In this document: one piece after another, positions 24,615 through 35,760 of the stretch | Numbering within the stretch: the first letter of the stretch is position 1 | Layout of the letters: every line of letters starts with the position of its first letter | From: Enoplolaimus lenunculus | Lineage: Eukaryota; Nematoda; Enoplea; Enoplida; Thoracostomopsidae | DNA: 64,000 nt | Direction of reading: 5' to 3' | NCBI GenBank assembly: GCA_030248215.1 | Contig: JASANG010000236.1 | Location: forward strand, 1 to 64,000 | Notes under the pieces: generated by a model | Database searches by the model: none | Seen by the model: only the letters and a program-made list of their open reading frames with translations | What the model was told of the DNA's origin: nothing | Made by a program: the position numbers and the translations under genes

Positions 24615-25745
24615 TTCGCTTTACGGGAATTTTGTTTTATAGAAATATGACTGACATTATAACCTCAAAATTTAAAAAATCTTATAGAAATCGTTCAAAT
24701 ATATATACAAAACACTATTTTATACGGTTTTCGTGTTTGAAACAACATCTTTCAAAACGCTTTTTTGTATTAGTGGAGTAACTCTAAAACAAATAGCAAT
24801 TTAGCGCTTTTTAGCGTTTATCAACGTTATTTTGCTCGTCGTAACACAAGCGCATTTTTATGCAAGAAGTGTTTTGCTTTTTTGATGTGATTCCTAAATT
24901 TTCATATATTGAATAAAATTCAATACTCCGAAATTTGAAAGTAGGGTGATGCGTGATTTGCTCAACAATTCGGTAAATCAGCTGTATTTCTTGAGAAAAT
25001 TCAAGCCGCCAAAAAGCCGAAATTGCTCAATGCTTTTGAATTTCTCGTCACTGGCCCTATTATACTTAATTTGCTTAATTGTTCATTAGAAGCTCCCAAT
25101 GCGTTTTCTTAGCTAAAATAGCTGTATCTTATCATATACGAATACAACAAAGATTGTTGGCAATGTTGGAAAGTCAAAATTTTGGCCCTTTTTAATCCTG
25201 CATCTAAACACAAAAACGTTTTTCTGCGGAAAAATCCTTGATAATTCCCTGACAAATAATTTGACTACAATATCAATACAAAATCGGATAAGGCTCGTAA
25301 TTTGCCTTGCACACTATGGTAAAGTTTAACGCCATTCGCTTTTAATTCTTACTACTTGCAGCTGTGCTTTTCCCAATCAAGCTGCACTTGAAAATTTAAT
25401 GATAAAAAACTTGCACGAGTGAACAGGGCTTTGTGATGCGCTTTTCAACCCACGCATGTTTTTACGATGAGTCAAATAATTCACGCAAAAACTTCCATCT
25501 TTCAATTGAAACGTTACTTTGCGTTCATTGTCGCATTAAAGCATATTTTTTAATTTTAAAATTCAAAAAATCTGTACTCAAATAGCATAACTTGCTACAA
25601 CGTTGTATTGTAGTCTCATGCAAAACAACGAAACAACTTATTTTTTGTATCTTTTTATTTATTGCTATTACATTTCGTTCACTGTAACTTTTTTTAAGAT
25701 AGATAAAATTTCTGAGCTAATTTAGTTTTTACTTAAAAACCAAAA

Positions 25746-26204
25746 GGTGGCGTTATATCTGGCATAGTTGCTGACCGTCACCGGTCGACGCTCTGCGGCA
25801 TCGTACGCAAATTGTCGCTCGCCAACTGACAGGTCTGCAAACCAAAAAAATTAATCAACAAATTGGTTTGCTATGAAACGCCGCGTGGAAAGCTGTTCCT
25901 GGAAGCAATTCCTATATACAGTTATTCTTGACCGAACAATGTTTTTAATGCTTTTATAAGTATCAAATAATGTCACATTAAATTATAATGTGGATATTTT
26001 CAAGTTTTTAGTTTATTTAAAAACTATGTTAAATTGTAAAGTTTCGTATCGCAATTTTTTGGTGCTTGTCAAAACTTTGCTTCTCGAAGTTTGTTCGCCA
26101 TTAATGATAGTCTTATGACAAAATATCAAAAATTGACGCAAACAGACACACTTTTGTGATTACCCTTCACAGTGGAAAAGTTTTCTCCTGCCGCGACAAT
26201 TTCA
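25746..26204. other. Stretch without recognised features
   Basis: The sequence just past the last recognisable arm pairing contains one CCGTCACCGG word that resembles the minisatellite unit at 31.0 kb. I see nothing else I can name. Confidence 0.5.
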
Positions 26205-26400
26205 TTTTTAGGGGGGCTGCCGCTCTCCTGAACCCCCAGCGATTAGAAAGGATACTAAGCTGAATGAGAGGGCTGATGCCCTACAAGTCCCGCACTGAGC
26301 TCTTCTCATACTTCGCGTCAAAACAGTTCAAAACTCCCATCCTGCTTAGTATCACTTCAAATCGCAGGGGGTGCTGGGTGGTTGCAGCTTCCTGAATAAC
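26205..26400. mobile_element. Putative inverted-repeat element
   Basis: Two inverted segments of about 50 bp, each ending in GATACTAAGC next to a CCCCC-rich stretch with GCTG.C..C, face each other across about 100 bp. This looks like a short non-autonomous DNA element. I see only this one copy in the window and no clear target duplication. Confidence 0.4.
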
Positions 26401-26889
26401 ATAACGCAAAATTGACGAAAAATTTTCTCTCTAGAAACTAGTTTTACAGTAGGAAAACAGAAGTTTCCCGCATTTGCGTAGTGGCGGGGAGGGGGAACTA
26501 CAAAAGTGCCGAAACAAAGATCACATGGTTCATATGCGTGTAGTTCAGTCCAAGTAGAGAATATTTTATGAGTCATCCACGTAATAGTGCGCGCACTAGT
26601 GTAAAAAATTGTTTAGGCTGGGTAAGGACCTATGTCATTTTCTGGAACTCTGTAGGAAGGATGTTATATTTAGAACTAATCTCTTTGCAGAGTCCAAGGT
26701 CAACCATTCCAGGGGCTGCAATGTCGCTACACTCACAAGACGCAGTGCATATGGCCCATGTATAGTTGTGTGCCGTACCAAAATCCCTCCGTCCCAACTA
26801 AAAAACTGATACTTTTTGTTTGTGGTGGGATTTTGGATTTTGGGATGTTGGGATTTTGCAATTTCATTAAAATTCATCTAAAGTAATTC

Positions 26890-27760
26890 CTTAGGTTTAG
26901 GCTTAGGCTTTGATTTAGGATTATGCAATCCTTTGGCTCAAGATTTAGGTTTAGGAATATGCAAGTCTTAGGCTTAGGTATTTAGGTGTTTATCCGTAAC
27001 ATCTGGTGTGAAGCTTAGATATACATTTTAGAGGTGCCTTAGTTTTAGGCGTAGGCTTTGACTTAGTCTATGGCCCCGGCTTAGGCCTAGGCTTAAGTAT
27101 ATAGTTTTAGGACGCTAGGCTTTCGAAATTGGTTCAAACGTAGATTAAATCATAAATGACCATTACGGGCTAAGTCTTAGGGTCACATGTATAGAACAGG
27201 GCTGGATCGTTTTCCGGAGGGGCTATAATAGAGTCAGTTTAAGCTTTGGACTATTTTTTTGCCTAGGCTTAGGCTTAGGCTTCGGCTTAGGCTTAGGAAT
27301 AGGCTCATCCATACGCTTAGGCTTAGGGTTAGGCTTAGGCTTAGGAATATGCTTATACTACTGTTCCGGCCCTGTTCTATACATGGACCATCTTAGGCAT
27401 AGGCTTAGGCTTAGGCTTTCGCTTAAGTTTACTCTTATGCTTTAGGAGCAGGCTTTGTTTAAGCGTAGATTACACCACAGACAGCATTGGCTTAGGCTTA
27501 AGCCGAGGCTTTATGAATAGGTTTTAAACAAACAAAGATTAGATCTTGAATAACTCTTGGGCTAAATCTGAGGCTTAGGCTTAGGCTTATGCGGGGTTCA
27601 CTTTAATTAAATCTTAAAATAACCCTTGGGCTAAATCTTAGGCTATGGACTAGGCTTAGGCTCAGGCTTACGGTTAGCCTTGGGCTTTGACTTAAGTTTA
27701 GGCTCAGACTAAGCGTTGGGCACATGTCTAGGCTTAGGTTTAGGCTTAGGTTTAAGAGCA
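26890..27760 (+). repeat. TTAGGC-rich (nematode telomere-like) block
   Basis: Many TTAGGC hexamers in the plus orientation are mixed with one-base variants (TTAGGT, TTTGGC, TTAGGA). They are densest at 27,240-27,430 and 27,560-27,760. TTAGGC is the nematode telomere repeat. The block is degenerate and surrounds a complete TTAGGC-bearing MITE (27,186-27,385), so it may come from expansion of that element rather than a captured chromosome end. Confidence 0.85.
27186..27385 (+). mobile_element. TTAGGC-bearing MITE, best-preserved copy
   Basis: Exactly facing terminal repeats CATGTATAGAACAGGGC and GCCCTGTTCTATACATG enclose the family layout: GTTTAAGCTTTGGACTA, TTTTTTTGCC, TTAGGC block, ATAGGCTCATCCATACGC, TTAGGC block, GGAATATGCTTATA. 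It is about 200 bp and non-coding. Confidence 0.85.
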
Positions 27761-27774
27761 TTTCACCTTCTACA

Positions 27775-28475
27775 ATATCCCGAAATCCCACTATCCAACC
27801 TTCGACCATATCACCAATTTCAAAATCCCAAAATCCCACCGTCGTCAATATCCCGAAATCCCATCCCAGATTCCAAAAATCCCATCACCAACCATTTCTC
27901 GAAATTCAAGTCCAAAAATCCCACCATCGACCATATTCCGAAATCACAAAACCCCAAAATCCCACCTTCGACCATATCCCAAAATCCCAAAATCCCACCT
28001 TCGACCATATCCCGTAATCCCAAAATCCCAAAATCCCTCCTTCGACCATAACCCGAAATCCCAAAATCCCACCTTCGACCATATCTCGAATCCCAAAATC
28101 CCAAAATCCCACCTTCGACCATATCCCAAAATCCCAAAATCCCACCTTCGATCATATCCCAAAATCCCAAAATCCCACCTTCGACCATATCCCGAATAAT
28201 CCCAAAATCCCAAAATCCCACCTTGGACCATATCCCGACATCCCAAAATCCCAAAATCCCACCTTGGACCATATCCCGACATCCCAAAATCCCAAAATCC
28301 CACCTTCGACCATATCCCGAAATCCGAAAATCTCAAAAATCCCACCTTCGACCATACCCCAAAATCTCAAAATTCCGAAATCCCCTCTTCGACCACATCC
28401 CGAAATTCCAAAATCCCGAAATCCAACCTTCGACCATATCCCGAAATCCCAAAATCCCACTTTTGACCACACATC
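27775..28475. repeat. Minisatellite of CCCAAAATCCC / CTTCGACCATATCC units
   Basis: About 700 bp of tandem units, roughly 20-45 bp each, alternate CCCAAAATCCCACCTTCGAC with CATATCCCGAAAT. The unit length varies because the CCCAAAAT word is itself repeated. The units lack stops in several frames, so long repetitive open frames appear on both strands (up to about 155 codons, minus). I regard these as by-products. Confidence 0.9.
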
Positions 28476-28770
28476 AATTGACGGCAGCGACGTTCACATG
28501 AGCCGTGCATATTGTCCTTACATAGGAACGAGACACTGTTCGAAGGGACTATTGTTGTATTTGTTTTAGCAGAAGCTATGCACACTAAATATTAAAATTT
28601 ATTTCGTAGAAACAACGGTGTAGCGAGAGTGCCTTTTGTCAGAAGTCCCTATCGAGGGACTCTGTTTTGTCCCCACTTCCTTGGATCACTGTCAGGACAA
28701 AACGGCTTTCTAAGTACAAGGTGTGTGTTGTCATCAGTTATTTTTGATACTGGTCCTAATACGGTGGGCG

Positions 28771-29143
28771 CAATGGCGGATCCACGGGGGGTATCCCGGC
28801 CGTGGGCCCCCCAACAGCATCTCGACATAAATTATATAGTGCCAATTGCTGTTCTACGCTGTTTATTTCTCTGTTTTATACACAATAGTATAAGCACGCT
28901 TTAAAGTTTCTTGGACCTGGAGTCATTTATGCGCTACAATTAGGGATAATAGACATTTATGAACTCTAAACAAGCGTTTAAGGACTCTACCCGCTTACGG
29001 ATTCTTATTAGGGATACGGACTCCTATTTGGGACTCAAAATGGGGACCCTCCTCTTATTTGGGTCACTACAGTATGGGTCAAAAATAAGTTTATTACCTG
29101 TGAAATTTTGGCCCCCCATTTTGAGATCCTGGGTGCGCCACTG
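28771..29143. mobile_element. hAT-like MITE, CARTGGCG family, with nested element
   Basis: It starts CAATGGCGGATCCACGGGGG and ends GATCCTGGGTGCGCCACTG, giving inverted ends of the CAGTGGCG...CCC type common in animal hAT elements. Inside, about 28,880-29,072, is the right half of a GTAGTGACCC-type MITE ending GGGTCACTACAG. Isolated ends of the same outer family occur at about 52,841 (left) and 55,910-55,945 (right). Confidence 0.65.
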
Positions 29144-29816
29144 GCGTGTGCGGACAATTTTTTTAGCTATACGCGCATTACGTGGATGAACCATTCGGGT
29201 GGTTCAATACATGATGTACACAGCCACCAACTCAGAAACGTTAAATTTGCATCGAAACTGTTCACGGTGCTGAACGGATCCGGACGACGCCGAAAGAAAA
29301 TATCGCCATGAGATGAATATGCAGTTTAAGAGTATCTTAGGTAACAGTGTGACACTAGTGATACTTCAACAGTTGGTCCTGTAACATCACGTGTGCTGTT
29401 TTTCATCAAACCCGTTCCTTTAATTAGAGGGGTAGTCGAAGGCTCATTTTGTCTTTTTAACGTCCAATAAACGTTGAACTTTCGTACCTTATTGCAAGCT
29501 ATTAGCACGGTGCTTACAAAAGTAAATTTTGCCATGATGCATTTTTGATCATGTAAGGGCTACAACCATATTCATATTCGGACCCCTGAGACACCGCATA
29601 CTTTACACACAAAATGTGTTAAATATAAGAAAAACTTTTTCTGTCTTGTCATTAAAATACTTTTTTGTGTGTAACATAGCTGAGTTTCTTTACGTGTCCC
29701 ACTCTATTACTTTATTATGATGCAATCTTGGCTTAAGACAAAGCCTATATTTTAAAAATATATCTTATAAACAGATTTTTTACGAACCAAAAATTTAGCT
29801 TTTTAAAGTATTCAAT

Positions 29817-32361
29817 ATGAGCTTCTCATTGTTTGTCGTCACAATCCTGTTACTTGCCAATATTCCATCTTTTCACAGTGAACCATCATTCGGTAATGGA
29901 GCAGGGCAACCGCCTCGTGAAAAGCTCAAGGAAGTTTTCAACGGATTTATTAATTCTCTACCCACGCTGTCTCAAACAGATCCGGTAGTTAAATCACAAT
30001 TCAGTGACTTCTGCGAACGTCTGCGTACCAACCTACCCCTAGACGATTTATTTTCTAAAGGCCCTAAATCTTTCCCTGATAGCATTATGCAGCTATTTGG
30101 GGGTCTGACCACAAATAGCTCAAATCAAGATTTAAATAATTTTGTTTCAATACTTAAAGGAGTGGTAAATCGTGGCGAAGCGCTGTTTAACGGAGGTGGC
30201 GACGCGAGACAGACACTGGAAGGGTTGTTTAAACAAATTCAGTCAGAAAATTTACAGTCGAAAATTTTCGATGCTCTCCCTGAGCAACTCCGAAGCCCGG
30301 GTTCAAGCCTTGCGAACTGGTTTGGGCTTCAAAATCCGAACGGAAGTTTCAATTTTCAAACATTTCAACAATTGTTGAATATTGATCCGCGCGACGCTGG
30401 GGAAGCGTTGAAAACAATTTTTAGCCAAGAAAATCGAGATAGATTTGCAAAATCTTTATCGGCAATCGTGCAAGGGTTGCTCAATAGATCTGCTCCGAGC
30501 AAGCGAGCAGTAACTCGAGCCCGCCGTGCTCAGAGCAGAACTGAACGAGCGTCGATAAAAGAGTTCGAAGAAGATGACGAACCAGGTACAACTCGCAGTA
30601 AACATTTCCTTTGGTATCTGAAAGTTTTTGAATACCAACCCGGAGACGAATTGAATTCTCCCTTTACATACTTTAAACTAGCATTTTTGGACTCGAATCG
30701 TTCACGGATTCTATTATGGACCCAGATTCTTACTGATTAGTTCTCAAGATAGTAAGCCTGCCAATTAGCCACGACTCACTAATTTGGCTCAGAGAAATAT
30801 ATAAAGAGGAAATATTGGGAATCAATTTATCTTGTAAACAGTGTTGAAACGGCAAAAAGAGAGTGTTTGCGTAAATTTTAACTTTACACCTAAACCAAGC
30901 TAATTTTTTTAAGTTTGTAGACAGTTGAACAATTTTCATTTAAAAGTAGGCGTAGGGTTCGAAAGCTGTATAAAGTTTTCACAGGCGCTTAAGACGCAAA
31001 ATCGAAACATTTAAAGGTAGACACTGCCACCCGTCACCGGTACAGCGCCACCCGTCACCGGTAGGCGCCACCCGTCACCGGTGCAGCGCCGTCCGTCACC
31101 CGTACGCCGCCATCCGCCACCGGTACAGGCCCGTCCGTACGGATGTCGGTCTGTAAACACGGCTCCGTACAACAAAAATAGCGCAATCCTTTACAAGGCA
31201 GCGGTTGAAAGCGTGGAACTTGAATCTCCGCTCACGTTTAGCTTCAAAATTTTATGTCGAGTTATCAAAGAAACTGTTGATTATTTCGAAAGTTTTTCAA
31301 TATTAAAAATTGTTTTCAAAGATTTGAATATTTTAATAAATTTTTAATGGTTTTAGAAGATGCTGGATTACTCGGAGCAGAATGTGAAACCGATAAAGAC
31401 TGTACAGTTGGTTTTTCAACGTGTCGCAGCAACCGATGCGCCTGTTATGATGGATTTGACGTGGACTTTGATCGAAACATTTGTGTTTCGCAAGGTACTT
31501 AAGATCAAATATTGCGGTGCGCAAAGTCAATTGCAGGCTCTGGATTCGGTAAAAAATTGTTGAATTTTTATGACGAAACCGGTAGAATTTTTTCTGATTC
31601 CGCTGGCTGTTTAAACGATTTGCCGTTTAGTGATTTTGTGTATAGTACTGGAGTGCAATTTGTAATGATTCAGATTACATTTTAGAATAATTTTTTCAGA
31701 ATACCATTGCCCGTTTGGCGATCCAATCCGCCCACCCACAAACGGGACACAAATAAAAAAACCTTCAGATATCTTCCCCTGCTCCAGACGACTTATCGAG
31801 TCCCCCCTCCCGCGACCCCAGCCCATAACCGATTTAACTCTAAACCCTCCAGCAGAATCTCGTGAGTCCGGCATTATGGACCGTTTACCCCCTCTGTTAA
31901 CCTGGCTAGATACATGCCCCACCGACTCGTACTGTTCAACACAACACGCAGACTTGCCAACGTCACCAGCGTTTGGTTTCTGTTGCCCCATTCCGAAACC
32001 TTCATGCCCGGTGGGTGTCCCTCTCCCAGCGGTCGACTGCGGGACTGGCAGTTCTCTCGGACAAGTTTGCCCACATAGGACGCATTACTGTCATATGATA
32101 ACAGTATCAGGGGTTGCCCGTCCTGTCTCGGCTATGTGTTGCCCACGATCTTGCCAGAATCGATTTCAAGTCTACGTTGACGGCCAATGCTTAAATCGCG
32201 TACAACTGCGACGTTCTTGCTCCGCAAACGCACAATGTGTTACGCCGGGTGCTCAGTGTGTTGATGGTAAGTCACCGCCAGTTAACGGCGGCTCCAAAGG
32301 CGCCATCTGGGATATGAAACCGGACTTCGATCAAAAACCAAAATTTTGCATTAAAACTTAA
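29817..32361 (+). CDS. Secreted protein with EB-module-like and lustrin-type Cys-rich domains
   Basis: Exon 1 (29,817-30,585) opens with a signal peptide (MSFSLFVVTILLLANIPSFHS) and codes a polar, helix-rich region of about 230 residues with several N-glycosylation sites. It has a dibasic furin-like site (RARR), then an acidic end at an AG|GTACAA donor, phase 1. Exon 2 (31,357-31,494) is phase 1 at both ends and encodes an EB-like module: CETDKDCTVGFSTC, then CACYDGFDVD and NICVSQ. A short third exon starts near 31,537, and its end is uncertain. The last exon (31,700-32,361) encodes a lustrin-type domain (CPVGVPL, CGTGSS, CPHRTHYCHM, AMCCP) and a second EB-like segment, and ends KFCIKT-TAA. 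Intron 1 holds a minisatellite. A TATAAA lies at 29,766-29,771. Such proteins are extracellular or cuticle-associated in nematodes. The function here is unknown. Confidence 0.85.
31018..31135. repeat. Intronic minisatellite, about 20-bp unit
   Basis: Five to six tandem copies of a unit of about 20 bp (GCCACCCGTCACCGGTACAG) lie in intron 1 of the EB/lustrin gene. The stretch is GC-rich against an AT-rich background. Confidence 0.85.
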
Positions 32362-32564
32362 TGCTAAAATTGCGTTTAACTTCCCGCTCGCACCGCTGGT
32401 GAGGTTTTTTACTAGGATCACATACTGACACCGCTGACATATTGAGAAAAGACTGAACGAAATTTGCAGGCGTTTATATAGCTAAGCTAAGCTTATGTGT
32501 TCGCTTAAACTTAGGCTCAAAAGGTTTTGGAGTTATCTGTTGACACTACGAGCTGTGGGCCAGA

Positions 32565-32685
32565 ATGTGTAAGTAAAAATATGGAAGTGACCTCGTGTAG
32601 GTTGGAATTTTTAAGTGATAATGTGAAGTAATGATTAATCACGCCGCAATGCGGAAGTAATGATTAATTACCTGGTAATGAGCTC
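32565..32685. repeat. Left GGAAGT-cluster (inverted partner at 35.6 kb)
   Basis: Words GGAAGTGACCTCGTGTAGG, AAGTGATAATGTG and AAGTAATGATTAATCAC occur in this order. Their inverted counterparts lie at 35,595-35,760. The pair brackets about 3 kb that holds a LINE fragment and a SINE. Confidence 0.65.
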
Positions 32686-32721
32686 ATATGTGTTAGTACC
32701 CCTCTGCTTTTATCAGGGCTT

Positions 32722-33099
32722 ATGACAGGAAAGATATTTGTAAATATCCAGGCAGCATTAAAAACCGGCAAACCCTACAACCTCAGCAGAAACCTCACTG
32801 CAAACTGTCGCACTGCAACTGATACAAGCACGCTGCAAACCAAAAGGACACGCTGCATTTGCATACCAAACTATCAAAATACGTTGCAAAAACAATACTG
32901 TTAATAAAAGCAAACTGATAGTTACATAACGATATTTCATATGTCAGCCTTCCTAATCAAAGGGGAAATGTTTGTAATCGCAATTTCCGGATAAGGTTTA
33001 AAGTAAATAATCTCCGTCAATTGAATCACAATTTCCCTGTTCATATCCTAAGCTACCAATCATAACCAAGTATCACAATTCACGATTCACGACTCACGA
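32722..33099. other. Degenerate CTGCAA-rich stretch
   Basis: Between 32,750 and 32,900 the words CACTGCAAC, ACGCTGCAA and GTTGCAA recur irregularly. A 60-codon minus-strand frame (32,940-32,758) starts with a hydrophobic, signal-peptide-like segment, but its codons follow the repeated word, so I do not call it a gene. Confidence 0.4.
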
Positions 33100-33299
33100 A
33101 CGGCTTTGATGTGCCAGTGCTCCGTCTCCAGTGACGAGCAAGATTGCTTGCCGATCACTCCATTCCACTCACCTCACATTGCTTTTGTCGTGCGCTCGTG
33201 GTCGTTGGTACTGTTTTTTACTCTTGATCTTCCTGCGGGTGCTGACGACACACTCGTCTACGTCTTGGGATTTTGTCCTTCAATCGCTGCTGTAAGCAA

Positions 33300-34640
33300 T
33301 AAATACATCCTCCATCTGGTGCACCTTAATATTGTTTCATGTGGTTCGTAAAACTCGCTTGACCTTAGAAGAATACTCCACATCTGTCACACTTTCGTTT
33401 GCTCTTCCTATCTGCTCGATGAATTCTTCGTATGTGTTCGGACAATCCGGTACTCGACTCACATTCCTTCTCACAGATCGTGCACTTAGTTGCTATTGGT
33501 CGAATTGTCGTAGGCTCTTTTATTTCACTCGGTTCCGTTGTTGTTTCACTTCTTCTTCTTCTTCTTCCTTGGCATACACCCGGTTAGGGTAAGCCATCAT
33601 TTGGACGGGCTGAGCAGCCCCGGCGTTGATGTCGTGCCATGTTCGTAGCTGCGTACCAGTTCTCACAGAGATCGCACTGCATGCTTTCTGCGGTATTTGT
33701 ATTGTCGGGTCGGCGACGATAAAGCCGCTTGTTGCTGAGGTTCTGACGGGATGTTTGGGTTGGGTCGTTGTTGTTGGCTTTCCTGTTGTTGTCTATCGTG
33801 TTGTTCCCGGCATTGCCTACGGTGTCTAGCAGCGTTAGATTTTGAAAATTCCCTTCCGCACGTCGGACAAACGATATTATTTGGTATCGGCGCAGTTGCT
33901 GTCGTGTTTCATGACTTTTCATGGTTTTTATGCGCTGTGTTCAGTTTGTAGTAGAGGTTTCGAGTGCTTGTTACACCATACGTATCTCCAGCATCGATCC
34001 ATAGTTGATTGTAATTGTTTCACTTCAGATATGTACCAAGGTCTCACACCGCAGTTGAACAACAGGGCGGCTTCAACACACGCTTCTATTACCTTTACCT
34101 AGTGTTTTCTTCGGTAGCCTTGGATGATTTAGTCGTTTCTCAACGATCCACCATGCTTTTCTTGTCCGTTCGATTCGATATTTTACATCGTGATTTCTTG
34201 CCGACCCACGTGCCTAGCATATGAATATGAATATCATTACCATCTTCCAATCCAAAAATAAGGTGTTCTTTTTTCCATCATGATATTTCTCTTCGTATTG
34301 CAGGAGTGCTCTAACCAAGTATCATCCCACACAACAGTACTTCATCATCATCATCCTAGACATCATCGCGGCTAAAATTGCATCAACTAAGCTATATGGT
34401 GTTGGATTGGTGACCGTCCGCACGCTAATTCCATTCATCTCATTTGTTAATAGTTTATGAATTATTTCACGACAAAACAGGACATTTAGGATTTTGGTGT
34501 GATTCTAATCGTGTTTCTATGTATTGCATCTGACAGGTCATTTTGTCACTGTTATACATGTCCTAGGTGGGGTGCATAACAGCTCATCACCATTAGAATT
34601 TTCTTGACAAATTTGACACGTTTTGGCGGTTTGAAACTTT
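33300..34640 (-). mobile_element. Decayed, internally deleted LINE with zinc-finger motifs
   Basis: On the minus strand, reading from 34,640 downwards, short protein matches follow the order of a non-LTR retrotransposon. First comes an apurinic-type endonuclease motif (MSCYAPHLGHV, compare SAYAPQ). A reverse-transcriptase tail follows, with GTWVGK, LLFNC and WYISEVKQLQSTMDRCWRYV. Then come zinc-finger motifs: CPTCGREFSKSNAARHRRQC, CDLCENWY with MARHQRRGC, and CTICEKEC with LSEHIRRIH. The core of the reverse transcriptase is missing between the endonuclease and the tail. The copy is out of frame at several places and cannot be active. It resembles the RTE/CR1-like group in layout, but the clade is a guess. 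Confidence 0.7.
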
Positions 34641-35039
34641 TCCTTGTATATTTGTATTAGATCAATATCAATATCGAAGGGATTTTATACACCTCATCTT
34701 CTTCACGTAAATTGTTATATTTGTTGTTACGCATTTTATGTATTCAAGTTACTTTTTAAAACTTTAAATGACACAATAGGTATAAGAATGCTGGTATGAA
34801 AGTTTACTTGAACAAAATCTCAATACTAAAACTAATAAAAAATTATCTTACTTTGGAGCTCTTTTTTCAATTCAAAATGCTTAATAGTTATTATTAATTT
34901 AAATTAAAAGGAAAGGCGCCAAACTTTCGTTCCAAAAAGACTTTTAGACTTTGGATTGAGGTGCAACACTCCTCAAAATTATGTGAAATATTGTCCAAAA
35001 TTTTTGTGGAATGAAAGTGGGTGGGAAGATCATTCCTCT

Positions 35040-35330
35040 TTCCACCTGAACCCGTTATGAGTATACGCGGCTTGTGTATTTGCAGAGTGTGTAATGTTAA
35101 GACATATACATACTTGTGCACATATACCACCAGAGGAAATTAGGATATCGGCGGCGTGGTGTAATGGGTAGTGCGCTTGATTCGCGAGCGAGAGGTCCGA
35201 GGTTCGATTCCCGGCGTGGCCATATCTTTCGGAGAAATTTAGGAGAAAAGTCAAATATATTCGCAGTCCTTCGGACGAAGGGGTCGTCCCGACCGTGCAG
35301 TTCTGACACCCGTGATAAACTTCACGAACA
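35040..35330 (+). repeat. tRNA-derived SINE unit
   Basis: A tRNA-like head (35,150-35,222) has an A-box-like GTGGTGTAATGGGTAG, an anticodon-arm-like TTGATTCGCGAGCGAG and a B-box GGTTCGATTCC. The T-stem is mismatched (CGAGG against CCCGG), so this is not a working tRNA gene. Shared sequence continues on both sides: TGTAATGTTAAGACA upstream, and GGGGTCGTCCCGACCGTGC about 55 bp downstream. Both flanks recur in the units at 55.4-55.9 kb. Confidence 0.8.
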
Positions 35331-35594
35331 TCCGAAGACCACCATTTTTTTCTGATGGTTCCTCAGTTTTTTGGAACTTGAGGGTGCTGCTGACCGATAG
35401 ATAAATTTATCAATATAATTAATTATTTTAAGTTGACACCTAAGAAAATATATGTTTATTTTCCATATGGTATTCAGAAAATTCTACGCATTGGAATGTT
35501 ACGCTTCTCGCTCGTGAGCATTTTCCAAGTATTTCAAAATAAAAATTCAGTACTTAAAAACTTATAAAAACACTTTAGGTCTGCAAAGCCGAGA

Positions 35595-35760
35595 CACCAT
35601 CACAAGTGATTAATCAATACTTCCACATTATCACTTCCGCATTCCAACATACACGAGGCCACTTCCACATTATTGCTTCCGCATTCCCGCAAACACAAAT
35701 TAACTTCCGCGTTAATACTTCCGCATTCCGACGTGATTAATCATTACTCCCGGAAATAAC
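35595..35760. repeat. Right GGAAGT-cluster (inverted partner of 32.6 kb)
   Basis: On this strand the words appear as ACTTCCACATTATCACTTCC, GAGGCCACTTCCACATTATT and CGTGATTAATCATTACTCCC, the inverse of the 32,565 cluster. A GATGACGTCATC palindrome follows at about 35,772. Confidence 0.65.

Larger units (their letters stand above)
15575..25745. repeat. Right arm of the giant inverted repeat
   Basis: This is the reverse complement of the left arm, with long stretches of identity. The last recognisable pairing is at about 25,700-25,745, where a run ending in ACTTAAAAACCAAAAGGT matches the window's first bases. The stretch from 16.8 to 20.0 kb, like its mirror, holds no gene or element that I recognise. 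Confidence 0.95.

Noticed and set aside
1-25745. The inverted repeat as a simple sequencing fold-back artefact
   Set aside because: The arms differ by many substitutions, indels and a one-sided decay pattern, which a read fold-back would not create. A head-to-head join of two haplotypes remains possible and is noted as a finding to check.
26890-27760. A true chromosome end
   Set aside because: TTAGGC hexamers are degenerate, interrupted by a MITE, and unique gene-bearing DNA continues on both sides.
27820-28345. Long Gly/Trp-rich open frames in the AATCCC minisatellite (up to about 155 codons, minus strand)
   Set aside because: Several overlapping frames are open at once, each translating the same repeat unit. 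This is expected from stop-free tandem repeats.
27775-28475. CRISPR-like array
   Set aside because: Units are tandem without unique spacers, in a eukaryotic context with no cas genes.
32758-32940. A 60-residue cysteine-containing secreted peptide, minus strand
   Set aside because: The reading frame follows a degenerate TTGCAG-like repeat. The hydrophobic start is not enough on its own.
35150-35222. A functional tRNA gene
   Set aside because: A and B boxes are present, but the T-stem is mispaired and the same head recurs in a SINE with shared flanks at 55.5 and 55.85 kb.
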